Positions 1 through 8,122 of a stretch of 63,451 bases of DNA are shown one piece after another. Where the stretch lies: the NCBI GenBank assembly GCA_031285905.1, contig JAITVH010000023.1:1-63451 (forward strand). The letters run 5' to 3'. Below the pieces are notes generated by a model that was not told where the DNA came from, did no database searches, and saw only the letters and a list, made by a program, of their open reading frames with translations. Numbering within the stretch: position 1 is the stretch's first letter; every line of letters starts with the position of its first letter. The translations under genes were made by a program, and so were the position numbers. This stretch comes from Prevotella sp. GTDB taxonomy: Bacteria > Bacteroidota > Bacteroidia > Bacteroidales > Dysgonomonadaceae.

Positions 1-97
1 TTTTAACTAAAAAGTAACAGATGTAACACTTTATTCAATTCTTTCAAAGATCATTTTTTTTCTGAAAGCTATCAGCTAATGGCTAAAAGCTAACGGC
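1..97 (-). repeat. Composite intergenic repeat, copy 1
   Basis: Read on the minus strand, positions 1-52 give a module starting GATCTTTGAA and ending in two GTTAC units plus TTTTTAGTTAAAA. Positions 67-97 hold a self-complementary AGCTAA-type module (AGCTATCAGCTAAT, then GGCTAAAAGCTAACGGCT). The same two modules recur at 24978-25164 and 35636-35860. Here the second half of the AGCTAA module is inverted relative to the other copies. No ORF lies inside. The rest of the stretch to position 139 is AT-rich and shows nothing else. Confidence 0.75.
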
Positions 98-139
98 TCT
101 ATTACTATAGATAAATTCAGAAAAAAAAAGATAAAGCCT

Positions 140-2596
140 TTATTTCTCAATTACCAAGATAGTATATGAATACGGCGCAAATTCATAAACCATATTATCT
201 TTATATTTTATTGCACTTTCTTTAGGAATTATTCTTTCAGGCTCTTCCGGTGTATTCACATCATTCAGATTGCCCGACAAAGTAATTGATTTCATCGTTT
301 TCGCATTTTCAAAGCCTGATATTTTCAGATTAGCCGGTATACTCTTATTGTGAATATTAGCTATATGTAAGACTAATTTACTATCATCCTCGCTCTTAGT
401 GGCGGTGACATCCAGTATGGCATCAGCCGAGCTTTGTACCAATAAAGGCTGGTGATTATTCGAAGCCATTTGTTGCGCATAAAATGGAGGCATACCCCAT
501 ACCTGCGACGGCGTAAAGAATATCTGTCCCTGATCCCATCCATTGTCGTTTTGCTTGTATGGCTGCAATGCATTTGCCGCACATGAGGTCAACACAAAAT
601 CGCCCATTCTCCTCACTGCATTCTGTAAAGTTACATGACCCAATACCCGTTGCATGTCATGCCTGTTGCCATTCTCTTCGAATATTGCACATTTCATAGT
701 AGTATTAGGATTCCATTTCAGGAATAGCTCTTTCATCCTTATCAGTTCCCTTTCTACTTCCATACCATTCAGCAATTGGTCAGCCCAAGGGTGGTAATCC
801 CAGTAATCGGCTTTCCCATCCAATGCCCGGAAAACCATTTCGATATTAGGAGAATCCGGACGCCACCAGGCTGTATTGATTAACGAAACAGATGCATCTT
901 TACTTTTAATAGCATCATAAAGCAAATTGAATCGTTCGATATAATGTTCGTATTCGTCTTTCCTGTCACCGTTGAATAATACCTCTTCATTACCAATACC
1001 TATATATTTTATATTGTATGGTTCGGGATGTCCATTTGCCGTGCGTTTTGCTCCCCATTCCGATGTGGCAGGGCCATTCAGGTATTCGATCATATCTGCT
1101 GCATCTTCGGGAGTTTCTTCTATATTTAGTGCAAAGGATGCTGTAAATCCTGCCGCCTCGCTGAATTTGAGGAAATCTTCGATACCAAAACCATTTGTGG
1201 AGTAACGATACCAATGACCACGATATGGAGGACGCTTATCCGGATCACCGATCATTTTCTTGAAACGATATCCCTCTATATTGATCATCGTGCCACCATA
1301 ACGAAGGAAAGTCAAGCCCTGATTTACCATCATTTCCCCTATATCTTTTCTGTATGGTAATCCTTTGAATTGGTTGTCAGGGGTATTCATCAACGTTACC
1401 TGATCCATCCATAGTTTACCCGGCTGATCGATATATACAGCAAAACGAGCATTTTTATCATCCGTATCGGATGTTAGCTCAAACGGATATTTCGCCCATT
1501 CGTTAGTAATGTCTGAAATAGTTTGCCTAACATATTCCTTTTTCCCATCTGCGCTTTGTAGGGCTACAGTTACATTTCCTTTCAGATCAGGGCTTTTCAG
1601 ATAGATTCTTCCTTCAAATTTTTGTCCGTTTCTGACAGCAATCCCCCACCCGTTTAGGCTCAAATTACTTACTCCTGCAATGCTTCCTTCTGTTGTAAGT
1701 TCAACCACCTGCGAATATTGCCCATTGAAAGCATCTTTACCATCATGGGTGAAAACCGCTTTAGAGTCAGAATTAATCGCTTTCCATTGCAAACTCACCT
1801 GATCTGTTGGCATTAATTCGAAAGCCGGATTCTCAAGTTTGCCCTCTGCTTCTACTCTCAGATTTCTGAATTTCACATTCGAATTCCATGTGCGAAGTGC
1901 AATCTTTCCTTTTTCCAGATCTTTATCGTTATTATCATATGTAAAAATACTTTTATCATTAAGAAATACTTCAAATTTCTTTTCGCCCATTGTCACTTTC
2001 AATCTGTTCCATTCAGTAGGGTTGCATTCCACATCGATATCACGGATATGCTCAAAATTGTTTTTATGTTTTCCCACAACAACTTTCCGTCCGTCGGCAC
2101 GAAGGCTTATTTCATATCCATAGAAGTTATCGGCTCCATTTCCCGGCTTCGACACATGGGTTAGCAGGCCGGCATTATCACCTCTGTTTTCATCAAACTT
2201 TATTTCTGTTTCTACAGATGTTATGTTTTCCTCTCTTTTGTTGTACACAAGTTTTGCACCCGGAAATGAGCGTACAGCCAGAATATCGTTTTCGTTCACC
2301 CATTCCCCTTCAAATGAGGAAAAGTCGATAAAGTTTGCCCCGGGCACAGGTTCTTCAAAGCTTTCGCCGAATATTTTCTGGTCATACAAACCTCCATAGA
2401 TTTCGTGGTTAACATCTTCTATGCATGCCCCATATAGATAAGGAGCCACTTTAGCTTCCACTTGCGAAGCATCCACCATGATAGTTACATTTCTTGTCTC
2501 TTTTTGTGTTTGAGTACAGGAAACGGAAAATAACAAGAAAGATGCGACGAAACCTATTGCGCTGATTAGGATAAGATCAAGGCCTTTTATCTTCAT
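140..2596 (-). CDS. GH51-type alpha-L-arabinofuranosidase lipoprotein
   Basis: Predicted exo-acting enzyme releasing L-arabinofuranose from arabinan or arabinoxylan side chains. The N-terminus is a lipoprotein signal with Cys27 after FSVS, so it is probably surface or periplasm anchored. The order is: start of the GH51 catalytic region (about 45-85, YLYGACIEDVNHE), an inserted concanavalin-like beta-sandwich (about 95-252), a CBM4/9-like domain (about 255-405), then the TIM barrel and C-terminal sandwich. The acid/base Glu lies in GIGNEE (about 537) and the nucleophile is probably in CAIFEEN (640-641). At 818 residues it is longer than minimal GH51 enzymes because of the inserted modules. It is transcribed divergently from the GntR-type gene and shares a control region with tandem CTGGTAC sites. 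Family assignment is firm; exact substrate is inference. Confidence 0.9.
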   Translation of the reverse strand: MKIKGLDLILISAIGFVASFLLFSVSCTQTQKETRNVTIMVDASQVEAKVAPYLYGACIEDVNHEIYGGLYDQKIFGESFEEPVPGANFIDFSSFEGEWVNENDILAVRSFPGAKLVYNKREENITSVETEIKFDENRGDNAGLLTHVSKPGNGADNFYGYEISLRADGRKVVVGKHKNNFEHIRDIDVECNPTEWNRLKVTMGEKKFEVFLNDKSIFTYDNNDKDLEKGKIALRTWNSNVKFRNLRVEAEGKLENPAFELMPTDQVSLQWKAINSDSKAVFTHDGKDAFNGQYSQVVELTTEGSIAGVSNLSLNGWGIAVRNGQKFEGRIYLKSPDLKGNVTVALQSADGKKEYVRQTISDITNEWAKYPFELTSDTDDKNARFAVYIDQPGKLWMDQVTLMNTPDNQFKGLPYRKDIGEMMVNQGLTFLRYGGTMINIEGYRFKKMIGDPDKRPPYRGHWYRYSTNGFGIEDFLKFSEAAGFTASFALNIEETPEDAADMIEYLNGPATSEWGAKRTANGHPEPYNIKYIGIGNEEVLFNGDRKDEYEHYIERFNLLYDAIKSKDASVSLINTAWWRPDSPNIEMVFRALDGKADYWDYHPWADQLLNGMEVERELIRMKELFLKWNPNTTMKCAIFEENGNRHDMQRVLGHVTLQNAVRRMGDFVLTSCAANALQPYKQNDNGWDQGQIFFTPSQVWGMPPFYAQQMASNNHQPLLVQSSADAILDVTATKSEDDSKLVLHIANIHNKSIPANLKISGFENAKTMKSITLSGNLNDVNTPEEPERIIPKESAIKYKDNMVYEFAPYSYTILVIEK

Positions 2597-2679
2597 GATT
2601 TTTTCGATTTATATATTCTGATTATGACAATTCAAATATTTAGAGATTAATCTGTATTAGATAAGCAATGTATCAGCCG

Positions 2680-2687
2680 CAAATATA
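2680..2687 (-). promoter_or_regulatory. -7 promoter element of the GH51 gene
   Basis: The minus strand reads TATATTTG, an exact match to the Bacteroidetes TAnnTTTG -7 consensus, about 85 bases upstream of the start codon. The -33 region would fall in or next to the CTGGTAC pair at 2704-2720, so a bound repressor there would block it. Confidence 0.55.
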
Positions 2688-2703
2688 TAAATAAATTACC
2701 AAA

Positions 2704-2720
2704 CTGGTACGAACTGGTAT
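2704..2720. promoter_or_regulatory. Candidate operator pair A (CTGGTAC, CTGGTAT)
   Basis: Two tandem copies of CTGGTA(C/T) begin at 2704 and 2714, exactly 10 bases apart, or one helical turn. They lie at the expected -33 side of the GH51 promoter. A matching pair sits at 2751-2767 by the opposite promoter. The adjacent GntR-type regulator is the obvious candidate ligand. Confidence 0.6.
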
Positions 2721-2750
2721 GAATTAAAAACAGATGTTATAAAACATAAA

Positions 2751-2767
2751 CTGGTACGAACTGGTAC
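2751..2767. promoter_or_regulatory. Candidate operator pair B (CTGGTAC, CTGGTAC)
   Basis: Two identical CTGGTAC units begin at 2751 and 2761, again 10 bases apart. They sit 14 bases upstream of the GntR gene's -7 element, consistent with autoregulation. The two pairs start 47 bases apart. Confidence 0.6.
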
Positions 2768-2780
2768 GGATAACATTTTA

Positions 2781-2788
2781 TACTTTTG
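2781..2788 (+). promoter_or_regulatory. -7 promoter element of the GntR-type gene
   Basis: TACTTTTG matches TAnnTTTG exactly and ends 24 bases before the ATG. No clear -33 TTTG is visible; operator pair B occupies that region. Confidence 0.55.
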
Positions 2789-2811
2789 TTTTCTGATCAG
2801 AATCGGACAAA

Positions 2812-3789
2812 ATGAAAGAAAACGGAACAAAATATAAGCTGGTTGTCAACCATGTAATAAACGGAATAAATGAAGGGCTGTATAAAAAAGGAGACAGAAT
2901 ACCTTCATTAAACGAATTCCGGCAGAACTATGGCTTGTCCCGTGATACGGTATTTGCCGGTATTACAGAGTTAAAATCGAAAGGAATCATTGATTCCACT
3001 CCGGGAGTCGGTTATTTTATTACGAGTACCAGAATAACAGTTAAACATCACATCTTTCTGCTTTTCAATGAATTGAACGAGTTTAAAGAAGACCTGTATA
3101 ATTCATTTATGGAGTCTATAGGGAAAAAAGCAACGGTAGACATCTATTTCCATAATTACAACAGAAGGGTTTTCGAAACGCTCATCAAGGAAGCAAACGG
3201 TAAATATACTTTATATATCATCATGTCAGGAAAATTTGAAGGAATAGAGCCGCTGCTTGAATCCTTATCCGGGCGTGTATTTCTTTTAGATCACTATCAT
3301 CCTGAATTGAAAGGAAAATATTCTTCTGTCTTTCAGAATTTTGAAAAAGATACATTCGAGGCTTTAGTATATGGTTTACCTCATATAAATAAGTATAAAC
3401 GGGTATATATGGTTCAAAAAGAAGAAAAAGAGCCCTATGAAAGATATGAGGGATTGCGTGCATTCTGTAACATACACGGCTTTGAGCATCAATATATAGA
3501 ATCGGTAAAAGACAGGAAAATAGAAAAGGGAGATGTTTACATGCTGGTTAGCGACAGGGATCTGGTGGATATACTGAAACAGGCAGAGCAGCAGAAAGTG
3601 GTTCCCGGATCGGATTTTGGTATTATATCATATAACGATACACCACTGAAAGAAATATTAGCCGGAGGAATAACCACCTTGTCCACAGATTTCAGGCAAA
3701 TGGGAAGGACAATGGCATCACTTATCGATAAAAAGACAATAGAAACAGTAGAAAATCCCTGGAACCTTAATCTCAGAAAGTCGTTATAG
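2812..3789 (+). CDS. GntR-type regulator with LacI-like sensor domain
   Basis: Residues 1-75 form a GntR winged helix-turn-helix (GDRIPSLNEFRQNYGLSRDT, then a wing ending near PGVGYF). Residues 80-325 resemble a periplasmic-binding/LacI-type effector domain, with phrases such as DFGIISYNDTPLKEI and GGITTLSTD near the C-terminus. This arrangement is common in Bacteroidetes sugar regulators. It is divergent from the GH51 gene, and four CTGGTAC-like half-sites lie between the two start codons. The likely role is repression or activation of the arabinofuranosidase gene and of itself in response to a sugar. The effector, perhaps arabinose or an arabino-oligosaccharide, is inferred from context only. 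Confidence 0.85.
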   Translation: MKENGTKYKLVVNHVINGINEGLYKKGDRIPSLNEFRQNYGLSRDTVFAGITELKSKGIIDSTPGVGYFITSTRITVKHHIFLLFNELNEFKEDLYNSFMESIGKKATVDIYFHNYNRRVFETLIKEANGKYTLYIIMSGKFEGIEPLLESLSGRVFLLDHYHPELKGKYSSVFQNFEKDTFEALVYGLPHINKYKRVYMVQKEEKEPYERYEGLRAFCNIHGFEHQYIESVKDRKIEKGDVYMLVSDRDLVDILKQAEQQKVVPGSDFGIISYNDTPLKEILAGGITTLSTDFRQMGRTMASLIDKKTIETVENPWNLNLRKSL

Positions 3790-3808
3790 TTAATCTATTC
3801 TTCGCATT

Positions 3809-3840
3809 TTTAACATTCAAAGATTGATTTAACATTAATC
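3809..3840. promoter_or_regulatory. Candidate operator: TTTAACATT direct repeat
   Basis: TTTAACATT occurs at 3809-3817 and 3828-3836, 19 bases apart. The second copy extends to ATTTAACATTAATC (3827-3840). The same 14-mer occurs at 4629-4642 before the GH97 gene. Its place just upstream of the Nudix regulator promoter suggests autoregulation. Confidence 0.5.
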
Positions 3841-3843
3841 TGT

Positions 3844-3872
3844 TTTGTGTTTGGATAAATACCTTATCTTTG
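3844..3872 (+). promoter_or_regulatory. Promoter of the Nudix-fold regulator
   Basis: TTTG at 3844-3847 and TATCTTTG at 3865-3872 (an exact TAnnTTTG) form a Bacteroides-type promoter. The -7 element covers an upstream in-frame TTG at 3870, which argues against that codon as the translation start. Confidence 0.6.
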
Positions 3873-3893
3873 TATAGAACAAAATCTATTTCG

Positions 3894-4586
3894 ATGAGTC
3901 CATATTTTTATAGAGAAGAAGAAAAATACTATGTCGCTGTCGACTGCATAATCTTGGGTTTTAAAGAAGGTAAATTATATCTGTTGGTTTCTAAACGGAA
4001 ATTTGATCCCCGCAGAGGTGAAGATACATTGATGGGAGGATTTATCAAACCCACTGAAAGTCTGTCCGAAACAGTCAAACGGGTGCTTTATGAATATACT
4101 GAAATAGATGATGTATATATGGAACAGGTGGGCACATATGGTAGTGTAGACCGCGACGAAGGAGAGAGGGTTCTTTCCATTGCCTATTATGCTCTCATAG
4201 ACCTGGAAATGTTTGATGAGGAACTCTGTGAAAAATACAATGCAAGATGGGAAGAATTGGATAAAGTTGGGAAACTGATATTCGACCACAACCTGATGCT
4301 AAGGGATACGATCGAAATGTTAAGGATAAGGGCAGCAACCAAACCTATAGGTTTCAGCCTGTTACCCGAGAAATTCACATTACCCCAACTGCAAACTCTT
4401 TATGAGGCGATATATCAAAAACCATTAGATAAAAGGAATTTCAGAAAGAAGATATTGGAAATGGATATATTGGAAAAACTGGATGAGAAAGATAAATCCA
4501 GCTCGAAGAGAGGAGCTTTCTATTATACATTTAACAAAGAAAAATACGATAAATTGTTAGAAAGAGGTTATTATTTCTCCTTGTAA
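3894..4586 (+). CDS. Nudix-fold transcriptional regulator, AraR/NrtR-like
   Basis: Residues 10-135 form a Nudix fold and residues 150-230 a winged-helix C-terminal domain (FTLPQLQTLYEAIYQKPLDKRNFRKK). This is the layout of NrtR-type regulators, including the AraR described in Bacteroides thetaiotaomicron. The Nudix box (about 48-70) is degenerate: the REUxEE core reads RVLYEY, so pyrophosphohydrolase activity is probably lost and the fold serves as a ligand sensor. I chose ATG 3894 because an in-frame TTG at 3870 lies within the -7 promoter element. Neighbouring GH51, GH97 and GH43 genes fit arabinose control. The specific effector is inference. Confidence 0.82.
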   Translation: MSPYFYREEEKYYVAVDCIILGFKEGKLYLLVSKRKFDPRRGEDTLMGGFIKPTESLSETVKRVLYEYTEIDDVYMEQVGTYGSVDRDEGERVLSIAYYALIDLEMFDEELCEKYNARWEELDKVGKLIFDHNLMLRDTIEMLRIRAATKPIGFSLLPEKFTLPQLQTLYEAIYQKPLDKRNFRKKILEMDILEKLDEKDKSSSKRGAFYYTFNKEKYDKLLERGYYFSL

Positions 4587-4628
4587 AGGAATACTGATAG
4601 AGAGAACAGATACAAATAAAAGCTTTTA

Positions 4629-4674
4629 ATTTAACATTAATCAGTAGTTAAAGAATGAAATATTTTAACTACTG
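4629..4674. promoter_or_regulatory. Candidate operator upstream of the GH97 gene
   Basis: ATTTAACATTAATC at 4629-4642 repeats the motif upstream of the Nudix regulator. TTAAC at 4631-4635 and GTTAA at 4647-4651 are inverted with an 11-base spacer. Overlapping this is a perfect inverted repeat, CAGTAGTTAAA (4642-4652) and TTTAACTACTG (4664-4674), with an 11-base loop. No T-run follows, so a regulator site is likelier than a terminator. Confidence 0.55.
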
Positions 4675-4752
4675 AGTTGCGCAATCATAAAATAATGCAT
4701 GATACTAAAATCATGTAAATACAATAACGACCACTTAAAAATTATCACCCAA

Positions 4753-6705
4753 ATGAAAAAGACATTATTTCTTATTGTCTGTCTATTGTTGAATATAACA
4801 ATAATCAGTGCCCAGAAAAAAGCAGAGTTGAGATCTCCAAATGAGGAGATAAAAGTAGAGGTTAGTATATCGGATAAGATATACTACACAATATCATACA
4901 ACAATGATATACTTTTAGAGAATAACTATTTACAACTCAGTCTAAAAGATGGTATCCTAGGAAAAGACGCCAAACTCTCGGGACAAAAAAAGATTTCGGT
5001 GAATGAAACATTGTCTCCAATTATACCGCTAAAATTTTCTACTGTTAAAAATGAATATAACCAGCTTACTCTAAATTTTAAAGGAGATTATTCTGTAGAA
5101 TTCAGAGCCTATAACGATGGTATTGCGTACCGCTTTGTCACCAATAAGAAGAATGAAGTAGAAGTATCAGGCGAAGATTTTGCGATAAACTTTCCGGCAG
5201 AATACCTATTGCATTTGCAACAACCGGGAGGATTTAAAACTGCATATGAAGAACCTTATTCACATGTGAAGAGTAATGAATGGAAACCTGAAGACAAAAT
5301 GTCTGTACTTCCTGTACTGATAGATACTAAAAAAGAATACAAAATACTGATTTCAGAATCGGATCTATCAGATTATCCATGTATGTTTCTTAGAGGGAAT
5401 GGTAATAACGGCATTACATCTTCCTTTCCTAAAGTACCGACAAAATTCGGTGAAGATGGAGATCGCAGCGTTAAGCTGTTGGAAGAAGCAGATTATATAG
5501 CCAAGACATCAGGCAAAAGAAATTACCCTTGGCGCTACTTTGTTATTTCTAAAGACGACAAACAGTTACTGGAAAATACAATGACTTATAAACTGGCATC
5601 GAAGAGTGTGTTGCAAGATCCGTCATGGATAAAACCGGGACAGGTAAGTTGGGAGTGGTGGAACGATGCCTCTCCGTATGGGCCGGATGTAAACTTTGTA
5701 TCGGGCTATAATCTGGAAACATATAAATATTACATCGATTTTGCTTCTAAATATGGTATAGATTATATCATCATGGACGAATGCTGGGCTAAAAGTACAC
5801 GCGATCCATATACTCCTAATCCAAAAGTAGACGTACATGAATTGATACGATACGGAAAAGAAAAAAATGTAGGAATCGTTTTGTGGCTGACATGGCTGAC
5901 AGTAGAAAATCATATGGATTTATTCAAGACTTTTGCCGAATGGGGTGTTAAAGGTGTTAAAATAGACTTTATGGACAGAAGCGACCAGTGGATGGTAAAT
6001 TACTATGAAAGAGTAGCAGAGGAAGCTGCAAAACATAAACTGTTCGTTGATTACCATGGTTCGTTCAAACCGGCCGGGTTGGAATACAAATACCCGAATG
6101 TTATATCCTATGAAGGCGTAAGGGGAATGGAACAAATGGGAGGCTGTTATCCTGACAACAGTATTTATTTCCCATTTATGCGAAATGCCGTAGGCCCAAT
6201 GGATTACACCCCGGGAGCTATGATCAGCATGCAACCGAATGTTTATTGTGGAAACAGACCAAACTCGGCAAGTATAGGGACAAGAGCCTATCAACTGGCA
6301 TTATTTGTGATTTTCGAGAGTGGACTACAAATGCTGGCCGACAATCCAACCATGTATTACCGCAACCCTGATTGCACCGAATTTATCACACAGGTTCCCA
6401 CTACATGGGACGAAACGAAAGCCCTGGAAGCGAAGGTCGGTGAATATGTAATAACAGCTAAGCGGAAAGGGTCTAAATGGTATATTGGAGGAATGACTAA
6501 CAACAAAGAAAGAGAACGGACATTTGAGATAGATCTGGATTTCTTAGATGCCGGAAAATCGTATAAAATGACATCTTTTGAGGATGGTATCAATGCAGGA
6601 CGTCAGGCTATGGACTACCGGAGAAAAGAATCGCAGGTGAAACAAAGTGATAAACTTCAAATCAAAATGGTAAGAAATGGAGGATTCGCGGCTGTATTAG
6701 AATAA
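4753..6705 (+). CDS. GH97 glycoside hydrolase, retaining subgroup
   Basis: Residues 1-20 are a signal peptide ending IISA before QKK, so it is periplasmic or secreted. The N-terminal beta-supersandwich (about 25-285) is followed by a TIM barrel (PGQVSWEWWND onward) and a C-terminal sandwich. Asp405 in GVKIDFMDR matches the nucleophile position of retaining GH97 alpha-galactosidases. Glu454 in ISYEGVRG is the probable acid/base. The inverting SusB-type glucosidases lack this Asp. Retaining GH97 enzymes include alpha-galactosidases, some acting on beta-L-arabinopyranosides, which would suit the arabinose setting. Start: ATG 4753 gives a clean signal peptide; an upstream in-frame ATG at 4699 would add 18 residues ahead of it. 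A shared motif upstream links it to the Nudix regulator. Confidence 0.88.
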   Translation: MKKTLFLIVCLLLNITIISAQKKAELRSPNEEIKVEVSISDKIYYTISYNNDILLENNYLQLSLKDGILGKDAKLSGQKKISVNETLSPIIPLKFSTVKNEYNQLTLNFKGDYSVEFRAYNDGIAYRFVTNKKNEVEVSGEDFAINFPAEYLLHLQQPGGFKTAYEEPYSHVKSNEWKPEDKMSVLPVLIDTKKEYKILISESDLSDYPCMFLRGNGNNGITSSFPKVPTKFGEDGDRSVKLLEEADYIAKTSGKRNYPWRYFVISKDDKQLLENTMTYKLASKSVLQDPSWIKPGQVSWEWWNDASPYGPDVNFVSGYNLETYKYYIDFASKYGIDYIIMDECWAKSTRDPYTPNPKVDVHELIRYGKEKNVGIVLWLTWLTVENHMDLFKTFAEWGVKGVKIDFMDRSDQWMVNYYERVAEEAAKHKLFVDYHGSFKPAGLEYKYPNVISYEGVRGMEQMGGCYPDNSIYFPFMRNAVGPMDYTPGAMISMQPNVYCGNRPNSASIGTRAYQLALFVIFESGLQMLADNPTMYYRNPDCTEFITQVPTTWDETKALEAKVGEYVITAKRKGSKWYIGGMTNNKERERTFEIDLDFLDAGKSYKMTSFEDGINAGRQAMDYRRKESQVKQSDKLQIKMVRNGGFAAVLE

Positions 6706-6723
6706 AGAGAACTATCTGTACAC

Positions 6724-6775
6724 ATAATCCTTTTAAACACTCCAGTCAAAAGAGTTGTTTAAAAGGATTATCTTT
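6724..6775 (+). terminator. Hairpin terminator after the GH97 gene
   Basis: ATAATCCTTTTAAAC (6724-6738) pairs perfectly with GTTTAAAAGGATTAT (6757-6771), and 6739/6756 add one more pair. The loop is about 16 bases. CTTTTAT follows. Confidence 0.7.
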
Positions 6776-6898
6776 TATCCTAGTTTTGTAAGTATTTGAA
6801 TAATCAAAAACAGACTATGTAAGAGCTTGGCAAATTATTATTAAATGCTTGATTTATATACTACCTTTACAAAAAAAACGAATAATTGATTGACACAT

Positions 6899-7495
6899 AT
6901 GAAAACAGAACTGGAGAAGTGTATGGCAGGGGAGAACTATGATTGTCATGATAGAGTATTTTTAGAATTTAAAACAAAGGCTCGAAAACTTCTAGCGGAA
7001 TACAACAATTCGCCTTATGAGAAAAAGAAGGAACGTAAAGGTTTATTAGAAGAATTATTCGGCAGTATTGGTTCCAATGCCTCAGTTGGTAATCCGTTTA
7101 TATGCGATTATGGGTGTAATATTCATATAGGGAACAATGAATCGGTCAATATGAATTGTACTTTTGTGGATTGCAACAGAATTACAATTGGTAATAATGT
7201 TCTGATAGCATCCAATGTACAGATATATACAGCCACTCACCCTGTTGAACTGGCCGAACGCCTGACACCGGACTGGACGCCTGAAAGTGAAGAGTATTTT
7301 TGCCGCACTTATGCCCTGCCTGTTACTATAGAAGACGGATGTTGGATAGGAGGAGGCGTTATTATCCTGCCGGGAGTTACTATCGGTAGAGGTTCGGTGA
7401 TAGGCGCAGGAAGTGTGGTCACAAAAAACATTCCTCCCAATAGTTTGGTAGTAGGAAGTCCTGGCAGAGTAATACGCGAGATAAATAAGGGATAG
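6899..7495 (+). CDS. Sugar O-acetyltransferase, LbH (Maa/LacA/NodL) family
   Basis: Acetyl-CoA-dependent acetylation of a sugar hydroxyl is the expected reaction. A helical maltose-acetyltransferase N-terminus (CMAGENYDCHD; residues 1-55) precedes a left-handed beta-helix of hexapeptide repeats (ITIGNNVLIASNVQI, GCWIGGGVIILPGVTIG). The catalytic His is in YTATHPVE. Length (198 residues) is normal for the family. ATG 6899 is preferred to an in-frame TTG at 6890. It is probably cytosolic. A possible -7-like TACCTTTA lies at 6862. It is convergent with the DUF3788 gene. The natural acceptor cannot be read from sequence. Confidence 0.88.
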   Translation: MKTELEKCMAGENYDCHDRVFLEFKTKARKLLAEYNNSPYEKKKERKGLLEELFGSIGSNASVGNPFICDYGCNIHIGNNESVNMNCTFVDCNRITIGNNVLIASNVQIYTATHPVELAERLTPDWTPESEEYFCRTYALPVTIEDGCWIGGGVIILPGVTIGRGSVIGAGSVVTKNIPPNSLVVGSPGRVIREINKG

Positions 7496-7537
7496 AGAAA
7501 AGAGAAAAATTCTATTAATGTTTTAGACTATATAGTC

Positions 7538-7972
7538 TTACTTTAATGCTTTCTTATATTTTACAATTTCCTGTAAATCTTTCAACTGTTCTTTTTTATC
7601 AAAATCTAAAATTAAGGCTATCAATTTTCCGGTAAATTCAGCTTGCTCAAAGTTGCTTTTTATTTTATTATTTATATCCAGATCAAAAACACCCGGACGG
7701 GTTTTCTCTGTGAAAAAGAAGCTTGTTTTTATATATCGATCCCAAATGGAAAGCCAGAATATAGTTTTCTTCTTGTTGACTACTTTGCAGAGCCAGGCTT
7801 TACCATCTTTGTAGAATCTCCATTCATAAGTCAGGCCAAATTCTTCCGTGATAGTTCGGATCAATTCCTGATAAACATCAAAGATTTCTTTTCCCAGTGC
7901 ATTTTCCAATACTTTCCCTGTCGGTTCTATTTCGGCATCGCGTAGAAGCATACTTTGATTTTTATTGCTCAT
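7538..7972 (-). CDS. DUF3788 family protein
   Basis: A 144-residue soluble protein recognised by the pattern LLRDAEIEPT near the start and the core GKAWLCKVVNKKKTIFWLSIW, typical of DUF3788 proteins in Bacteroidetes and Firmicutes. Family function is unknown. There is no signal peptide or transmembrane segment. It is a single gene, convergent with the acetyltransferase and divergent from the GH43 gene. Nothing in the sequence decides its role. Confidence 0.75.
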   Translation of the reverse strand: MSNKNQSMLLRDAEIEPTGKVLENALGKEIFDVYQELIRTITEEFGLTYEWRFYKDGKAWLCKVVNKKKTIFWLSIWDRYIKTSFFFTEKTRPGVFDLDINNKIKSNFEQAEFTGKLIALILDFDKKEQLKDLQEIVKYKKALK

Positions 7973-8072
7973 ATCTTTTTAATTTATAAAAATAGCAAAT
8001 ATTTAGAAAGTTCAAAAGGTAATATCAACTTTTCTAAAAAACAAAAAAGGACAACGGGAAACTTTTTATTAC

Positions 8073-8080
8073 TATATTTG
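8073..8080 (+). promoter_or_regulatory. -7 promoter element of the GH43 gene
   Basis: TATATTTG matches TAnnTTTG exactly, 43 bases before the ATG. No exact TTTG is visible at -33. Confidence 0.5.
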
Positions 8081-8122
8081 CCCTTTTATCAGACAAGGGA
8101 ATAAAACAAACAATTTTATTAT

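Noticed and set aside
3870..3893. TTG start giving a longer Nudix regulator
   Set aside because: The codon overlaps an exact -7 promoter element, and the family start fits ATG 3894.
4699..4752. Upstream ATG start of the GH97 gene
   Set aside because: It would place 18 residues before a clean signal peptide that begins at ATG 4753.
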